From the NCBI RefSeq assembly GCF_029227915.1, contig NC_079879.1, positions 24,132,501-24,196,500 of the forward strand: a stretch of 64,000 bases of DNA, written 5' to 3'. This stretch comes from Hydractinia symbiolongicarpus. Taxonomy: Eukaryota > Cnidaria > Hydrozoa > Anthoathecata > Hydractiniidae. The translations under genes were made by a program, and so were the position numbers. Below the pieces are notes generated by a model. That model did not search any database. It was not told the DNA's origin and worked only from the letters and a program-made list of their open reading frames with translations. Positions 34,470 to 47,300 of this stretch are shown in pieces. Positions within the stretch are counted from its first letter, which is position 1, and every line of letters begins with the position of its first letter.

Positions 34470-36430
34470 ATTAAAAACGACTACCGCCTGTTTGATGAAA
34501 AAATTTGTAGTAAATATACCGAAAAAACATACTTTTCTGTCTACTTAATTACTATGATGGTTGATTTTAGTAGTTTAAAAAATAATGTTTATTGGTAGTG
34601 TAATTTTTGTGTAAATATGTGAAAACCAAATTTGATTTTCGACATGCCACCAAGACTAAAATAGTTCAACCGACTGAAAAAATTCTTGATGGATACTGGA
34701 TAAGATCGAATTTATCTAATGGACGCCCTTTCAGTGCAAACATGTGTTTTTTGCGCCTCAGTTTACATGTGATGAATAGGGTTAAAATTTTGAAAATCAA
34801 TGGAAACATTTCAATAGAAATTGACAAAGACAAAGTTAAGACACTTACTAACTGGCATTGATGTCTTCGTTTTATAGGTTCCTCAGATGGGAAACATCCA
34901 GTCCACATACAGGCTGGGCAAGAATATTTCAACCACTTGTTAAGTGTTGACAGAAAATTAACTTAATTCATTTATTGTAGTACTGCACGATAATGAACAA
35001 TTGGAAACCTATTGAAACAAGAATAAGCGAGCGCTTTTTAAGGTAACAACTTATTCAGGGAATTGATCGCGAAATCCAAATTTCACAATTGGGTCATTTT
35101 GCGCATGCGTCAAATCGAGCACATTAATATGAATTGTAACAATTTTTTTTCTTAAATTGAGTCGTGTGAATTGTTCCTTCTCTTAAAACAACTGAACCGC
35201 ATTGTGTATTTACTTTTTTGGGGAATAATTAAACAAAAACGCCGTTAAAATTTGCTCCCGAAATTCAATTCAAATTTTCTGAAGGCAAAAACTTGAGAAA
35301 ATGCTTATTATTTTTTTTCAAAAAATATTTATTTTTCCATTTCAGGCTTAAAACATACCCCAGATCCACCTTGTAAAGAAACAAAAAGATTTAAACTGAT
35401 TTTGCAGTGTTCAAAAAATGATATGGCAGTTATACTGAAAAAAAGGCTATCGAAGTCGCTTTTTTCAAAGTTTTTGTATTTTTCCTAGATAGATATGATA
35501 AAATGAAGGTGGAATGGAGTGGGATTCTGGCATTTAGGGAATAAAGCAAGCTATTATGGGACCAAAGGACAATTTATGGGGGTCAATGTAGCCCGAGAAA
35601 ACATGCGTGCTCCCGAATTTTAAACGCTTTGCGCTCCCTCTGCTGCAATTTTTTTGTAAACGTAAAGTATAGAATATTTTTATTTAAGTTCCATAAAAAA
35701 TGCAAGAGTCTTTCTTTATGGCACTTAACAGCTAGCTAGCTATCGAGCTAGTTAGCTAGCTAGCTACATAAATAAGTGCTTTGATTAGAGTGCCTTTTTT
35801 TCTTAATGCGTCAGCAACAAAATGTCCTGCTTTGCGTAATATTTCCATGGCTGGATACCAAACTTCTATTCTTATGCGGAAAAGGGGTTACTTCTATCAG
35901 ATAAAAAGATATATCTTCGCACAGGATTTTTCTTTATATATTTTGCACAAAAGTTGTCGGAACGTGAGAACAATTTTTTGTTGCTTGCACCGAACAGTCA
36001 TGGTGAGTTGATGATTAGCCTGTAACAGAATATATAGTTGGCCGATGCGAAAAAATTAGATGCTAGGCATAGTATAATTAGCCGTTAAAAGCTTTGTGTT
36101 CTTTACAGCTAACTGGATCTTTTCCATGTTTTCCTTGAAATCAGAATAGTGTTGTTGTTTAAGAATTTGACATACTGCTGGCCAGATAAAATTAATAACT
36201 TTTTTGCACAATCGTTTCTTGCTTCTTTTTTCGTTTTAATTGAAGCACAACTTTATGTGGATTTATATAAATATAGATGGTTATGGGAAGATCGATAACG
36301 AAGAAAAGTGTGGAAATTTAAGTATAAAAAGTATCTCTCGTATAAGTAGTTGTATGAGTGGCTAATTATATTGTACGCACTGTGTATAGAATTATTCTGC
36401 ACATCTATCAAGGGATATACCCTGTCTATT
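34470..36430. other. Intergenic DNA with AGCT-type palindromic repeats
   Basis: No supported gene. 'gaatagggttaa' at about 34774-34785 looks like an isolated right end of the TTAA-type MITE. At 35731-35766 GCTA units form a palindrome-rich block (agctagctagctatcgagct and its mirror). GCTAGC clusters recur at about 39812, 42683, 43451 and 54440. Confidence 0.4.
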
Positions 36431-36436
36431 ATTTCC

Positions 36437-36672
36437 AAAAGGGCTCATGGCTTAGAGGGGGGTCCTAGAGTATTTAACGTTTATTTGGACATACGCAGAC
36501 CCAATTAGGGTCCGCGCTCTACCAGTCAACTCTCTGCAACATCCAACAGCCAACGCAGTGTGCCTTCTCCCCAATTTCCCTCACATGTCTTGGGTTCATC
36601 CAAGCCATGTGAGAGATATTGTGCCAAGGGGAATCGAATACCGTTCTCGCGCACAAAAGCTACCGTGCCATT
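36437..36672 (-). mobile_element. Second tRNA-related SINE-like element
   Basis: On the minus strand, TGGCACGGTAG (36661-36671) resembles an A box, and GGTATTCGATTCC (about 36631-36643) is a good B box. The higher GC content than its surroundings and a body containing 'cacatggcttggatgaaccc' support an inserted Pol III-derived repeat. It differs from the 33.3-kb SINE. Limits are approximate. Confidence 0.4.
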
Positions 36673-36689
36673 GAAAACAGCTAACTATT

Positions 36690-38920
36690 TTTCTAAGATT
36701 TCTTAAAAAAAGAGAATTCATTTTTAAAAATCTCACGAAAAGGACCATCGATTTATCAAATCCACAAATTTTTTAAGTGTGTGTTTACCCTTTTTTGTTT
36801 TAACTTGTTGAATTTAATATTAATTTGAAATTTCAGAAGTTAGATATGTTTAACTTTTCGGACTTGTCAAACAAAGCAATGACCAATCAGTTTCCTCACA
36901 ATAAAAAATTGCAACTAATCCGACTTTGAGAATTCAAATCAAAAAAAGGATAATAAACAATCAATTTTGTTGAATTCAATAATCGATTTCAACAAAATAT
37001 TTACTGCATTGTCAACAGGTTTCAAAATCATGTATTGCCTGCTTAATGTGTTACTTGTTTAACAAAGCTATCAAAAGTCGTGTATCACATGGCATTGATT
37101 TGTATCTTTTTTAATAAACTCCCTTTCCAAATCAAAGAGGCAAAGAGAGATTAAAAAGATAATAATTAAACAACCTGATTATAATGCAGTTTATGGTAGC
37201 ACCATCAGCATTATCAAAAAACGTTCAACAATAGAGTAAATTTTAAAGGCCTAAATACAGAAAAATTCAAATGATGATATGTATTTATTGCTGAATTATT
37301 CAAATTGAGCTCGTTCAGAAGTTATTATATTCGAATCGTCAATTTTATACATAACAAGATTTGTATTCTGGAATTTCCAGAATTTTCCCCATCAGTTTTA
37401 AAATATCCAGTTAAAGTTTTAACTGTTATTGTACAATACTTCATACAGCTATGTAAAATTTTTATTTTTTAATTATTGAGTTGTATTTTAACATTGCAGG
37501 TTAGTTACAATAATAAATGATATTAGTCAATGATTTTCCTCAAGCCATAAGGTCTACTTCAAATTTTAAAATCTTTCAGGCTAATGGCGGAAATTTTCAA
37601 GCCCCTGGGCTTCTTGTTTGTTCTTGTCATCCCATTAGATAACTGTTAACGAAGGTATTACACGTTTTTTTTAGAAAAAGCCACAAACTGACTAGTCGCC
37701 ATCACATATGCTTCCCAGTATAGCAAGAAATTGGTCGAAATGGAGTTCAGACAAATCGGAAGACTAATTAAAAAATTAACGATTAAAACGGAACAGACAT
37801 CATTTTAGATAAATAGGAAAAAGTCATTTTTCATCTTTTCTGGTATACATGTTGATGAAAGTCTCTTTATTGCGTCAAAATTATGTTCTTGACCATTTGA
37901 AAATTAAGAATTGAACTTTGATTGATTTTAAAATTTTTTCAACAATTATATTTATGACTCGCTTTAAGAATTATTGAAGGCAAAAAATGTGGATTTTTTT
38001 AAAATTACGAGATTCAAGCCAAAAAGATGTTTCTTATCTGTGTAACAAAGCTGTCTTCCCTCACTAATTTGTTACTATAGGGTGTATAGGGGGATAGAAA
38101 TGTAAAAAAAACAAAAAAAAAAACAGAACTACGGATTTATTAAAAAAACAATAAAAAAATTACAAGAAATAACAAAATAAATAGAAAAAATATTAAAATA
38201 AGGAAATATTATAGCTACATGGAAGTTTAACTACACTATAATTTTACTTTAGAGTTAAAGAACCTGGACATAATAAATAGAAAATGTAAGAACTCTCTCA
38301 TCCTAATCAGAGTGGTGGATGCGGTCGACATCTAAACAAATATAAAAATTAAACAAAGTATTATGCTTAAAATATTCCAAACCAAGCATATAAACATAAC
38401 TCTCACTCTTTTTCATTGAATAGTGATTCACTTATAAGTTGTTTATTTAGATAGAGGTACACAAACAAAAATTAGGCGAAACTTAATTATAAAAAAAATC
38501 AGGCAAACTGAATTTGGTCTGATGGTTTGAGTTCAAAGATATTGTGTTGCGAAATTCATTTACCACAGTGTTTTTTAACGAAATAAACCCCATCACTCGG
38601 TACATTGGTAATACGGCTTCCTCATAGAGTTATTTTAATAACACCAGTTTTCATCGTTTGCAGAAATATCTTTTTTATTCACAACAACACCACTTGACTT
38701 AATTCGAGTGCGGATAACGAGTATAATCGATAAATACGCATGGACAGATACTATATCTTTATCTTTTTTGTTTTCTACAATTTATTTAATGGTAACAATT
38801 TCACTTTCATAGTTGTTGTACTGAAAAGGCATCTCTTCTGTTATATTAACCACTTATTTGAAGTGATTTATTTCAATGCCTTCTTTTGAATTATCAAATG
38901 AATTAATTTTTCTTTTTAAT
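36690..38920. other. Intergenic DNA
   Basis: Very AT-rich, with A-runs near 38100-38210. No gene, RNA or named repeat could be supported. Confidence 0.4.
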
Positions 38921-38929
38921 TGGTCCTTT

Positions 38930-38969
38930 AAAAAGTCCTTTAATTTTAGTCAAAATTAAAGGACTTTTT
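38930..38969. repeat. Perfect 18-bp hairpin with 4-nt loop
   Basis: Arms 38930-38947 (aaaaagtcctttaatttt) and 38952-38969 are exact complements around 'agtc'. A partial repeat of the arm ('ggtcctttaaa') sits immediately upstream. It lies about 250 bp from the Helitron-like relic, but no link is shown. Confidence 0.9.
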
Positions 38970-39189
38970 GTTTTTGCAGCAGCCAATATTTTTTTATGTT
39001 AATCTTCACGATACGAAACACTGCGAAAATCTTTTGTTGGAGTACTGCAGCATTATATTAAAGTATTTGATTGTTGGGTCTTTTACTTTTACCTCAGTTA
39101 CCTCATGCACATTATCTATTGAAGAGAGAAGTGCGTACATAATACAATATCATTCCTAGTATTACCATTATTAATGTTGTAAATCGACA

Positions 39190-39715
39190 TAAGGGTTTTA
39201 GGAATATTGTCAATATTAATTGATAGTTATACCTAGAGGTGGTATTGAATTGTAGCATATTGCGGCATATCAAATTGAGGCCATACGGATTCAATAAGGA
39301 TATGTTCCCATACCCTATTTTGCGTTTCAATTTCACAATAACATTACCATTGGCTACATGTGGCCTGCTAATACATTAGCAGTAGTAATTGGAACATTGC
39401 AAATTGTTCCAGTCATTTTTGAAGCTTGGCATTTTGACATAATTGCAATTTTCTTAAACACGATTCTTTTAGCAATAAGAATTTTTTCTAGTCGACGAAT
39501 ATTTCTAAGCCAACCACTGTTTAACTTTGATAATTCATCACCCTTATCTAAAATATAATCCAGGTCTTGTTGCCTCCAAATGGATACTTTTTTTAATCTT
39601 TGATCAAATTATTGAAATCACAGAATTGCAAGCACGGCCTGCAGTTTCACCATACTTTGGGTAACCTTGATTAAAACTATCTTGAACTTACTTCAAAATA
39701 TTGTAGGGATTCATG
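39190..39715 (-). pseudogene. Decayed Helitron-type ORF fragment (DUF6570-like)
   Basis: On the minus strand, with frameshifts and stops, the following can be read: FNQGYPKYGETAGRAC (about 39650), then ELSKLNSGWLRNIRRLEKIL, KRIVFKKIAIMSK, TGTICNVPI, and, in another frame, VKLKRKIGYGNISLLNP. The 'L..L...W..N..RLE..LI..R..F.KI..M.K.Q....G.ICNVP' pattern is that of the DUF6570 region preceding the Helitron replicase/helicase, as I know it. The QG....G..AG..C piece resembles the cysteine-peptidase-like segment sometimes upstream. It is a short non-functional relic. Confidence 0.5.
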
Positions 39716-40469
39716 ACTAGAAATTGGTTACTGTAACAAAAAGGTTTCAAATTATTCATGCTTGTTGTTTTTTTTTAAGTGGAAGTTCATTTATTTGCAA
39801 AAATTTTTTGGCTAGCTAGCAAAGCTACTTCCCATGGAATGAAAGTTTTTTATATCGTACTTTGGAATGTTTATTTTATTTGGAAGCTCATTATTTAAAA
39901 GTTAATTCTTTGTAAGCTCATCAGTTTGAATTATTTAAATTTTAGTTTTTGCCTCTCTTTTTGCTGTCTTTGCTGTTTTCTTCTTTCAGTTTTAACTTGA
40001 CGGCGTGCACCTATTTCTGATGTTAACCTCTGCAACGCTTAATGGATTGATAACTACGCTCAGGAGCGGATGAAGAACCTTCCAGCCATGTTTGAACTAA
40101 GGCTTGCGCTTGACAGCTAGGGGTATTTCGCTATTTTGAGCTTTCCGAGCACAAATATCGCTGGAAATTGTCTTCTAATTCACTTAATTATCATAAAAAC
40201 TGACGAAAAAATAAACCGTTTAGATTTAAGAAAATTTCCCAAGAATATAACTCTTCCACAATAACAAAAAATCAGTTCAACGAGCTCGTATTACAAAAAT
40301 AGCTAATTAAATATTTTTGTATTTATTTTTAATAGCCTGTTGTGAAAAAGCTCTCCCTCAACTAGCTTTTCGTAGCTAATATACTAAAAACTTTTAACAA
40401 AATTTAAGGTGTGTTGGAGAGTAAAAAACAAGCTTCTCACCTTAAAGCAAAAATCATTTCTTCTTTCAC

Positions 40470-41090
40470 ACGAATAGTCCAGTTAACCGGGCTGGCTCGG
40501 TTAGGCGGGCTGGTATTTTGTTACGTTTATATGAGGCGTGCTGAAAATAGTCACGAAAGTTTTTTTATAAATTTTATATTGCGTTCTAAAGGAAATTTAT
40601 ATTACAGGGGTTCTTAAAAAATGTAATCCATGAAAAGCTACAAATAATGCTTTATTTGTCAAAACAACGATAAATACACAACAATAAACTTTGATGATAA
40701 TATTATTCTACTGGAGCGTTTTTATATATTTATTGTTCCCATGCATATAATATAAATATTATTTTCACAAATAGTTAACAAAATAGGTAACCTTTTTGGT
40801 ATTTCTGTATAGAAAAAATGCTTTCTATAAATAAAGTAATTTTGATCTTGCTCAAGAATAAAGTGAATCCGCTCGGTTGACCGGGCTGGTGTGTTCATAT
40901 GGAAAAATTTCATCCCGCCTTGCTGAGATCTCAATAGTAACAACCAAGAACTTGGCAAGGCAGGCTGGCTTGCTTCTCATATGAATACATGCATTATTTA
41001 TAAAGTTTTCTAAAACATGGCGAGATCTCGCTTAAGTGAGGCAGCCGGTCACCCGGGCCAGCTCGCCTTCATATGAACAGCCCCTGAGAA
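40470..41090. repeat. GC-rich repeat block with CCGGGCTGG motifs
   Basis: 'accgggctggctcgg' (40488), 'gaccgggctggtgtgttcat' (40880), 'ggcaggctggcttgcttctc' (40960) and the inverse 'cacccgggccagctcgcctt' (41050) recur, each near 'atatga'. Mixed orientations suggest terminal or subterminal repeats of one or more non-autonomous elements. Boundaries and family cannot be set by eye. Confidence 0.4.
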
Positions 41091-41099
41091 AACTTTATT

Positions 41100-44000
41100 C
41101 AGATTTTCCCTGTCCCATATTGTTTGTGACATAACTCTTACTCCTGAGCAGGCAGTTAAAGTAGAGCAATCAACAACTGTACCCCTAAGACATGATCTTG
41201 TAGGATGGGAGTTAAAACTATAGCCTAACAGGTTATGAGTAGCCAGGCATGGAACCTTAACCTCCAACGCCGACCACAGGCCACATCGTATTAGACTACG
41301 CATATTTATTTCATATGTTATTTTACTTAATGCTTTTTCCTTGTTGCACTTGTTCCTTATATTAGCGTTTTTCTGCTTTTTAAAAAATTATTGATTTTTT
41401 TAGCTTTGTGGTTCTAATAACTGAAAATAGATTTTGTTAACACACTTACTATACGAGTTAAGTTTAGGTGTAGTTCTAAATATTTTTTTTCTTATTATAA
41501 TATTATTTCCTAAAAAATGATTAAAAGAGATCGAGAATTCTTAATTGTTTATGCCTTGTTTGTACATGGCGTTAAGCATAAGAAAGGTAGTATAACACAC
41601 GACTGCTTGGTTCTGTGACGATACAGCCCAGTTTATACGTTTTCTTGCTTCAATGTGCATATGTTGCACGTCCTTTTCTTATCCCCATACTCCTTTCTAG
41701 CCTGTGGCAGGTAGAGGTAAAGACCATCGCCTGGTAAAGTCTTTTCTTCAAGATGATCTTCACGTTTGGCAAGCGGCACTTCCTCCGGTTTGATGGTTCT
41801 ATATCACAGTCTTAGTGTTGTTCATGCTCATCACCCATGTGCTAATAGTCTCCTCAGTGACTATCCCCTACGCATCGTGTGGCTTAAAGAGCCCAAAAAA
41901 TTCGGGTAACCGTGGTGAAGATAATGGCAAAGTTCTTCGGCAGCGGGTTTCAAACTGTATTTTTATTTCAGTTAAATGTGCCGAAACACTATTATTTTGT
42001 GTGCGTTTCACTCGATTTATGACATACAGCATGCCTGTACTAGAACACTTCACCTGAATGTAGGCACAATTTACTGTTCTGATAAATTGGGCGTTCAATG
42101 CCGTGCAACACAGTTATTTAACCCGGTGTTTCGACGTCCGGGCCCCCGGCTAGAATGTATAACAGCATAAATAGGAACTGGTAATAAGGACATCTAAAGA
42201 AAAAAAATGTTCTCCTTTTTTTCCTGGTTTTTTTTTTTAACCGTGAGGCCATACCAAATATGTTTCGACTGTTCTGAAAAGCTAAAAAGTATAATAAAAG
42301 TCACTAAAACTTAACCCCTACAATTTTATGTTGCAGAAGCTATTAAAAAAGGGAAGGATCCTTTCTTGGCCTTCCACGGTCAGAATCCCTTTTAACCCTG
42401 ATATATCCTTAACTGTTTAACTAAACCACACAATCCTATAGATTATTTTGATCAGAATTTTAAACTGTACTTCATAATGGCAATGCCTTCTCGATCCCAG
42501 AGCTTTTTGGTACTTATTACTGAAATACCACTGGATTTGTTTAGAAAAATGAATAGCCTTGACGTTGTTTGATGTTGTTCTTACAGGTAGCTTAGCTACC
42601 CTATAGATAGATTTAGGTTTAAACTAGGATTCATTACTTAATACTCAGTAAAATAGGTCAAGTTTGAATGTTAAACTTTTTAGCTATAGCTAGCTAGACT
42701 TAGTATGAAAGGACAAAGCTGGATCAAAAGTCAAAGTTTAAGAGGAAAATTACATCACAATTTTTAAAAATATATTACACATATTTGAGAACACCTGGGG
42801 GGGATTCATTGTTCATCGAGTCACCCAATATGGCAAATATGGAAGATTTCTTCATAAAAAAACATCAGAAACTTTTTCATGTGCATTATTAACAAAAATT
42901 AAAAATTTGAAGATAAAATTTTGCGATTTTGTGATTTATTAAAACCCATGTTCCACAAAATGTGTAACTTTTTCGTCCTTATCCTAATGTCATATAAGCC
43001 ATGCAACAACTTTTTCAGGAAAATAAAAACAAAAAAAGAGTGAAAGTTTTTTATTAAAATATTATAAATTAATGTCAAACCGATTAGTTTCTGCATTCAT
43101 TTTGGTGTCAGCTGTATGAAAAACTATGCTTTTTGTACTTTTAGTTTCAGAGTTCCTGTATTTAGCCATTTTCGGAGACGCCGATAAACTGTTTCTGACA
43201 GCATAACAATTTTGACAAGCCGCGTGTACAGAAAACATTCGATGTGTTCTCAGGATTCAATATAATTCAAATTATGCAACATGAAAAATGCTAAACAACT
43301 GTATTTGTTTAGCAGAGGTAACAATAGGTTTCATCATAAGTCTGTGAATGTGAATACTAAAGTCTTGACTGTTCACTGTTATTGGAGGTCAAAATAGCCA
43401 GCTAGCTGTCTTTATTTGAAATGACAGAATACCTTTAAAAATCCTTTATGTAGCTAGCTACATAAAGATAATATACATAGCACTTGTAGTTTATCACTGA
43501 ATTATTTAATAACAAATATGCCCATAGATTCCTGGCATGGGACTAAGGTACCTTAAAATCACAAAATAAATATTATCTAGATGTGACCATCCCTCATCAT
43601 CAGACATCAGAAAGGCTTTTCTGTTCTGTACTTCCATTGCTAGTTACCTCAATTCTTGTTAATCCAATGAAAAAAAATTATTCAAAACTTCCTCTTTTTT
43701 ACCTTGCACTACTCATAGCATTTCTTTGAATTATCTTCAGTTCTAAGCCATGATTTTTTTAGCTTCCAACCGCGAAGTTCAGTTGTGTCTCGTTTCAGCG
43801 CTAGCCAATATGATTGAAAACGTCGAGGAACCCTGGGTAATTTTGAAAAAATGTGGTTCTGCCGTATGATTTTCAGATTTTTGCTTCGTTTATTCTTTGC
43901 TTTGTTTCGTTTATATAGGAAATAATTATCTTTAAGTAAACGGTAAATTTTTTGTCTTCCCTATAAAACCTAAATCTTCAATCAATTCTTTAGTTATAAG

Positions 44001-44130
44001 TTGTACACAAGAAAATTTTTTCCAAGATTTTGTTTTCATTGTAGTACTTTCACATGTTAAAAATTATACATGTGCTAGATTAAAGTTGATTAGTTTGTTT
44101 TTGAAAAAAATACGTAATTTTCTCTGGCAT
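41100..44130. other. Intergenic DNA with MITE-end fragments
   Basis: No supported gene. 'ttaaccctgatatatcctta' at about 42393 matches the left end of the 14-kb MITE family. GCTAGC clusters occur at about 42683 and 43451. A minus-strand AATAAA at 44134-44139 could end the transcript of the large gene at 44390-48520. Confidence 0.4.
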
Positions 44131-44389
44131 TAATTTATTAGGAGATTATTGAATTAAAAAATCGAAATTGAAATGTCCTATATAATCTCATAATGAAAGT
44201 TCATACAATATTTCTATTTTTAAATCTTTTTAACTAAGTAAATTAAAAATAATTTGCTAAAAAAGTTTACAACCTGCAGCGTTTCCTTATTTTTCATGTA
44301 GTTCTTGTTTTACACCTCAATGAGTCGCTGCATGTTGATTACTTTGCTGTTCGTTAGACAGTACTGTGGTTTTTTCTTTCGTTTTTTTT

Positions 44390-47300
44390 CTAATTTTTTT
44401 TCTCTTTTCTCTTTTTCTTCTCTTTTCTCTTTTTCTTCTTTTTCGATTTCTTTTTTGCCTGCGCTCTCGCTTTCACAGACGCTTGCTTTTTGTGATTGGG
44501 AGGGGGATCATCTGAATTTGTATCGCCGCCGTTGCTTCCTTCTTCCTCTAGCTCTTCATCTGGAAGTGAACATTGGTAGTTTACGCGTTCTGGTCCGGAT
44601 GTTACGAAACTTCCTGAAAACTTAAGCTCAATTTCTTCCAGTCCGGATAAATCAAGGCCAGGATTTTCAACTTCAGAAACATTGAATGTAAAGATTGTGA
44701 AAACAGTTGGATTTTGATAGATGCCAGCAAAACTTTCGTGTACTTTTGTAGAATCAATGAATTCTATTTGCTCTCCTTCGATTAACTCCTTCAATTCATT
44801 TTGTTTGCGAAGCACTGTGTTCAATGTAGCTTCCACGCGAGTTAACTCGGATCTTTTTGAAACAATCGCATTTTTGGAGAAATAGGAAAACTTTCTGATG
44901 AGTTTTTCACCAATAAATCTGAAGCATTTACCATGGTAACGGTCTTCTGAGGTTCCTGTCGATTCAACAAATGATTTAACAACACCGTTGTTGGTTTTTA
45001 TGCCTTTAAATATTGCTTTAATATTATCAACGCGCACACGCTCGTCACGAGAGAAGACACTATAATCTATTGAAACATTATAGGAAAATATTCCCGTGCT
45101 TTTAAACGCTTCCGTTTCATCTTCAGTGCATTTTTTGATTATTTTCCTCATTCCACTTTTAAATGTCGAATGATCTGTCCTGTCAATTTCAACTCCATGA
45201 GTTCTAAGACATCTGTCTGAAATGTGGTACGCGTCAAAAATAGCATTGCTTCGTTGCTGGCCCTGGAGACGTAAGCTAAATGTACGTAGATTATTTAGAC
45301 AACTACAATATCTCAGTGCTTTGATAGTGATGGTACGGTCAGTAAATGTCTGCGGTGGTGGATTTATGTCTGCTAACTTCTGTTTTGATTGGTAGATCAA
45401 CATGTTTTGGATTTTAATCACTTTATGTAAATCATCAGACGGATACAGTTTCAGATTTTCAGGACACTTTTCCAAATGAAAATAAAAGTAGGCATTGCAG
45501 AATTCTTCATTTAGTCGCACTAATTCCATTTTTATTGCGAACGCTTCGAGTTGAAATTCCAGCTCAGTTTTTTCTTTCTCCTTACGAATGCTACTACGCA
45601 ACACGCTAGCAGTTGCGCTTCCACTCTCGCGTTTCTTCATTTCTTCTTCAATTTCAAAAATTTTAACTCCAGTACCAGTTGCTTCGGCAATGTATAATTC
45701 CCAAATATCTTTTGATGCAGCAAACATTCCTTGTTTACTGGCTCTGTCAACTTCGGCTTGGGTTCTTGTGTGACCTGTTCTGATCAGTTTTAGCAATGCA
45801 GCTCGATAGTTAGTTGCTTCAGGAACATCATCAGATAGTGTTGTATCAACTGCACCAACAACATGTTCTCTAGCTATATCCCATTTGTAAACATCAATAG
45901 GATTCATAGAGTTACCTTCACTGACCATATCCTTCGCATGACGTGATTTAAATTGATTTATAGCTTCTTCCTCCGATGCCACATCTTGCGGGCTGTCTGA
46001 TAGAGAAGCCAGTGGATTACCAGGATCAAAACCGGCTGTCACCGTTCTTCTAGCCTTTATGAAGTTTACAGAGGTGTCAACAATATCTTTTGCTTCGCTT
46101 AAACTTTCCAATCCTTCTCCAATTTTATCTGTGTACTCTTTCGCTCTTTTGACTAAAGCTGGATCATTGAGCTCTGTATCCATAAATCTTATTAGCGACT
46201 CTTTTTGCCTTCTGAAGAAATCTGGTATCCTTGTCTTCATCGTTTTCCAGCCTAGTTTTACTTTCTCAAACATGCTCTTCATTAGCTTGCCCTGACTTAT
46301 TAATTTTCCAATAGATTTCATGATTTTCACAAGTTTTCTAAGCACATTTTCTAATCTCATTAATGTCTCACCTGTTTCACGTGCTGCTCTTAACATGTCT
46401 GCAGGATTAAAGCCTCCAGAAAATATGGACATTATAGCTCCTACAGCTTCTGCAGCTGCCTCTGCAATAGCCAATGACATTGCAAGTTGTGCACCTCTTT
46501 TAAAGTTGGCTGTTTCTTTTTTCACCAGATCAGTATACTTATTAAACTCCACAGTTAATTCGTTGATAAATGCATCACTTTCATTGATAGCTTTTTCCAT
46601 GTCGTCTTGTTTCCTTTTTTCAATGTTTGCAAGCGTTTGTGACTTCGCTTTTGATGTCTTTAATAAAGTAATTTTTGCATTATCTATAGCTGTCAAAACG
46701 GTTTTTAACTGTTCCTGTCCCATTTCTCGAATTTCCTGTACATTAGCCAACGTTTCTGCGTGCCTCTGCTTGTCTTGTAAATCCCTCCCAGCTTGTGTCA
46801 ATATATACGCATTCTCAGTTATGGTTTCCAGTGTTAACAATGGCACTTTAGCAACTTCTCTGTTTTGATTTTCCAGTAGCGTGACGTAATCTTGCAAATA
46901 CTTGAATGATAAGTGAGCACGTGCCTTTTCTCCATTACTATAATTATCAGAATACTTATGCTTTGATACAACAAATTCATACCATCTTTTTCAGACTCTA
47001 TCTTTTGTTGCAAGCTTTCCTGGAAAATCCTTTTGATAATCAGCAATATTTGATATTACACAAGTTGTAATGGCTGCCATAAATATAGAATCAGCATATG
47101 AAGTCTGGGTCATGTTAATGAATTGATAAGGAAAATTGATATACTTTATCTCATCACCTCGCAAGGCTAAAATTCTTCCAGAAGCAACCTCATTAAGCTT
47201 CAGAAATCGTGGTGTTTGAGATCCAGAGTCAATAGGTACTCTTGCATCAATTGCATACAATCTCACTTTATTTGCTATAGCAGTTATATCAGAATCAAAG

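Noticed and set aside
44305-44625. 106-codon plus-strand frame rich in Phe/Ser
   Set aside because: It is the antisense reading of the lysine-rich tail of the large gene.
46320-46868. 182-codon plus-strand frame
   Set aside because: It is the antisense of the large minus-strand coding region, with serine/alanine-rich composition and no start or splice context.
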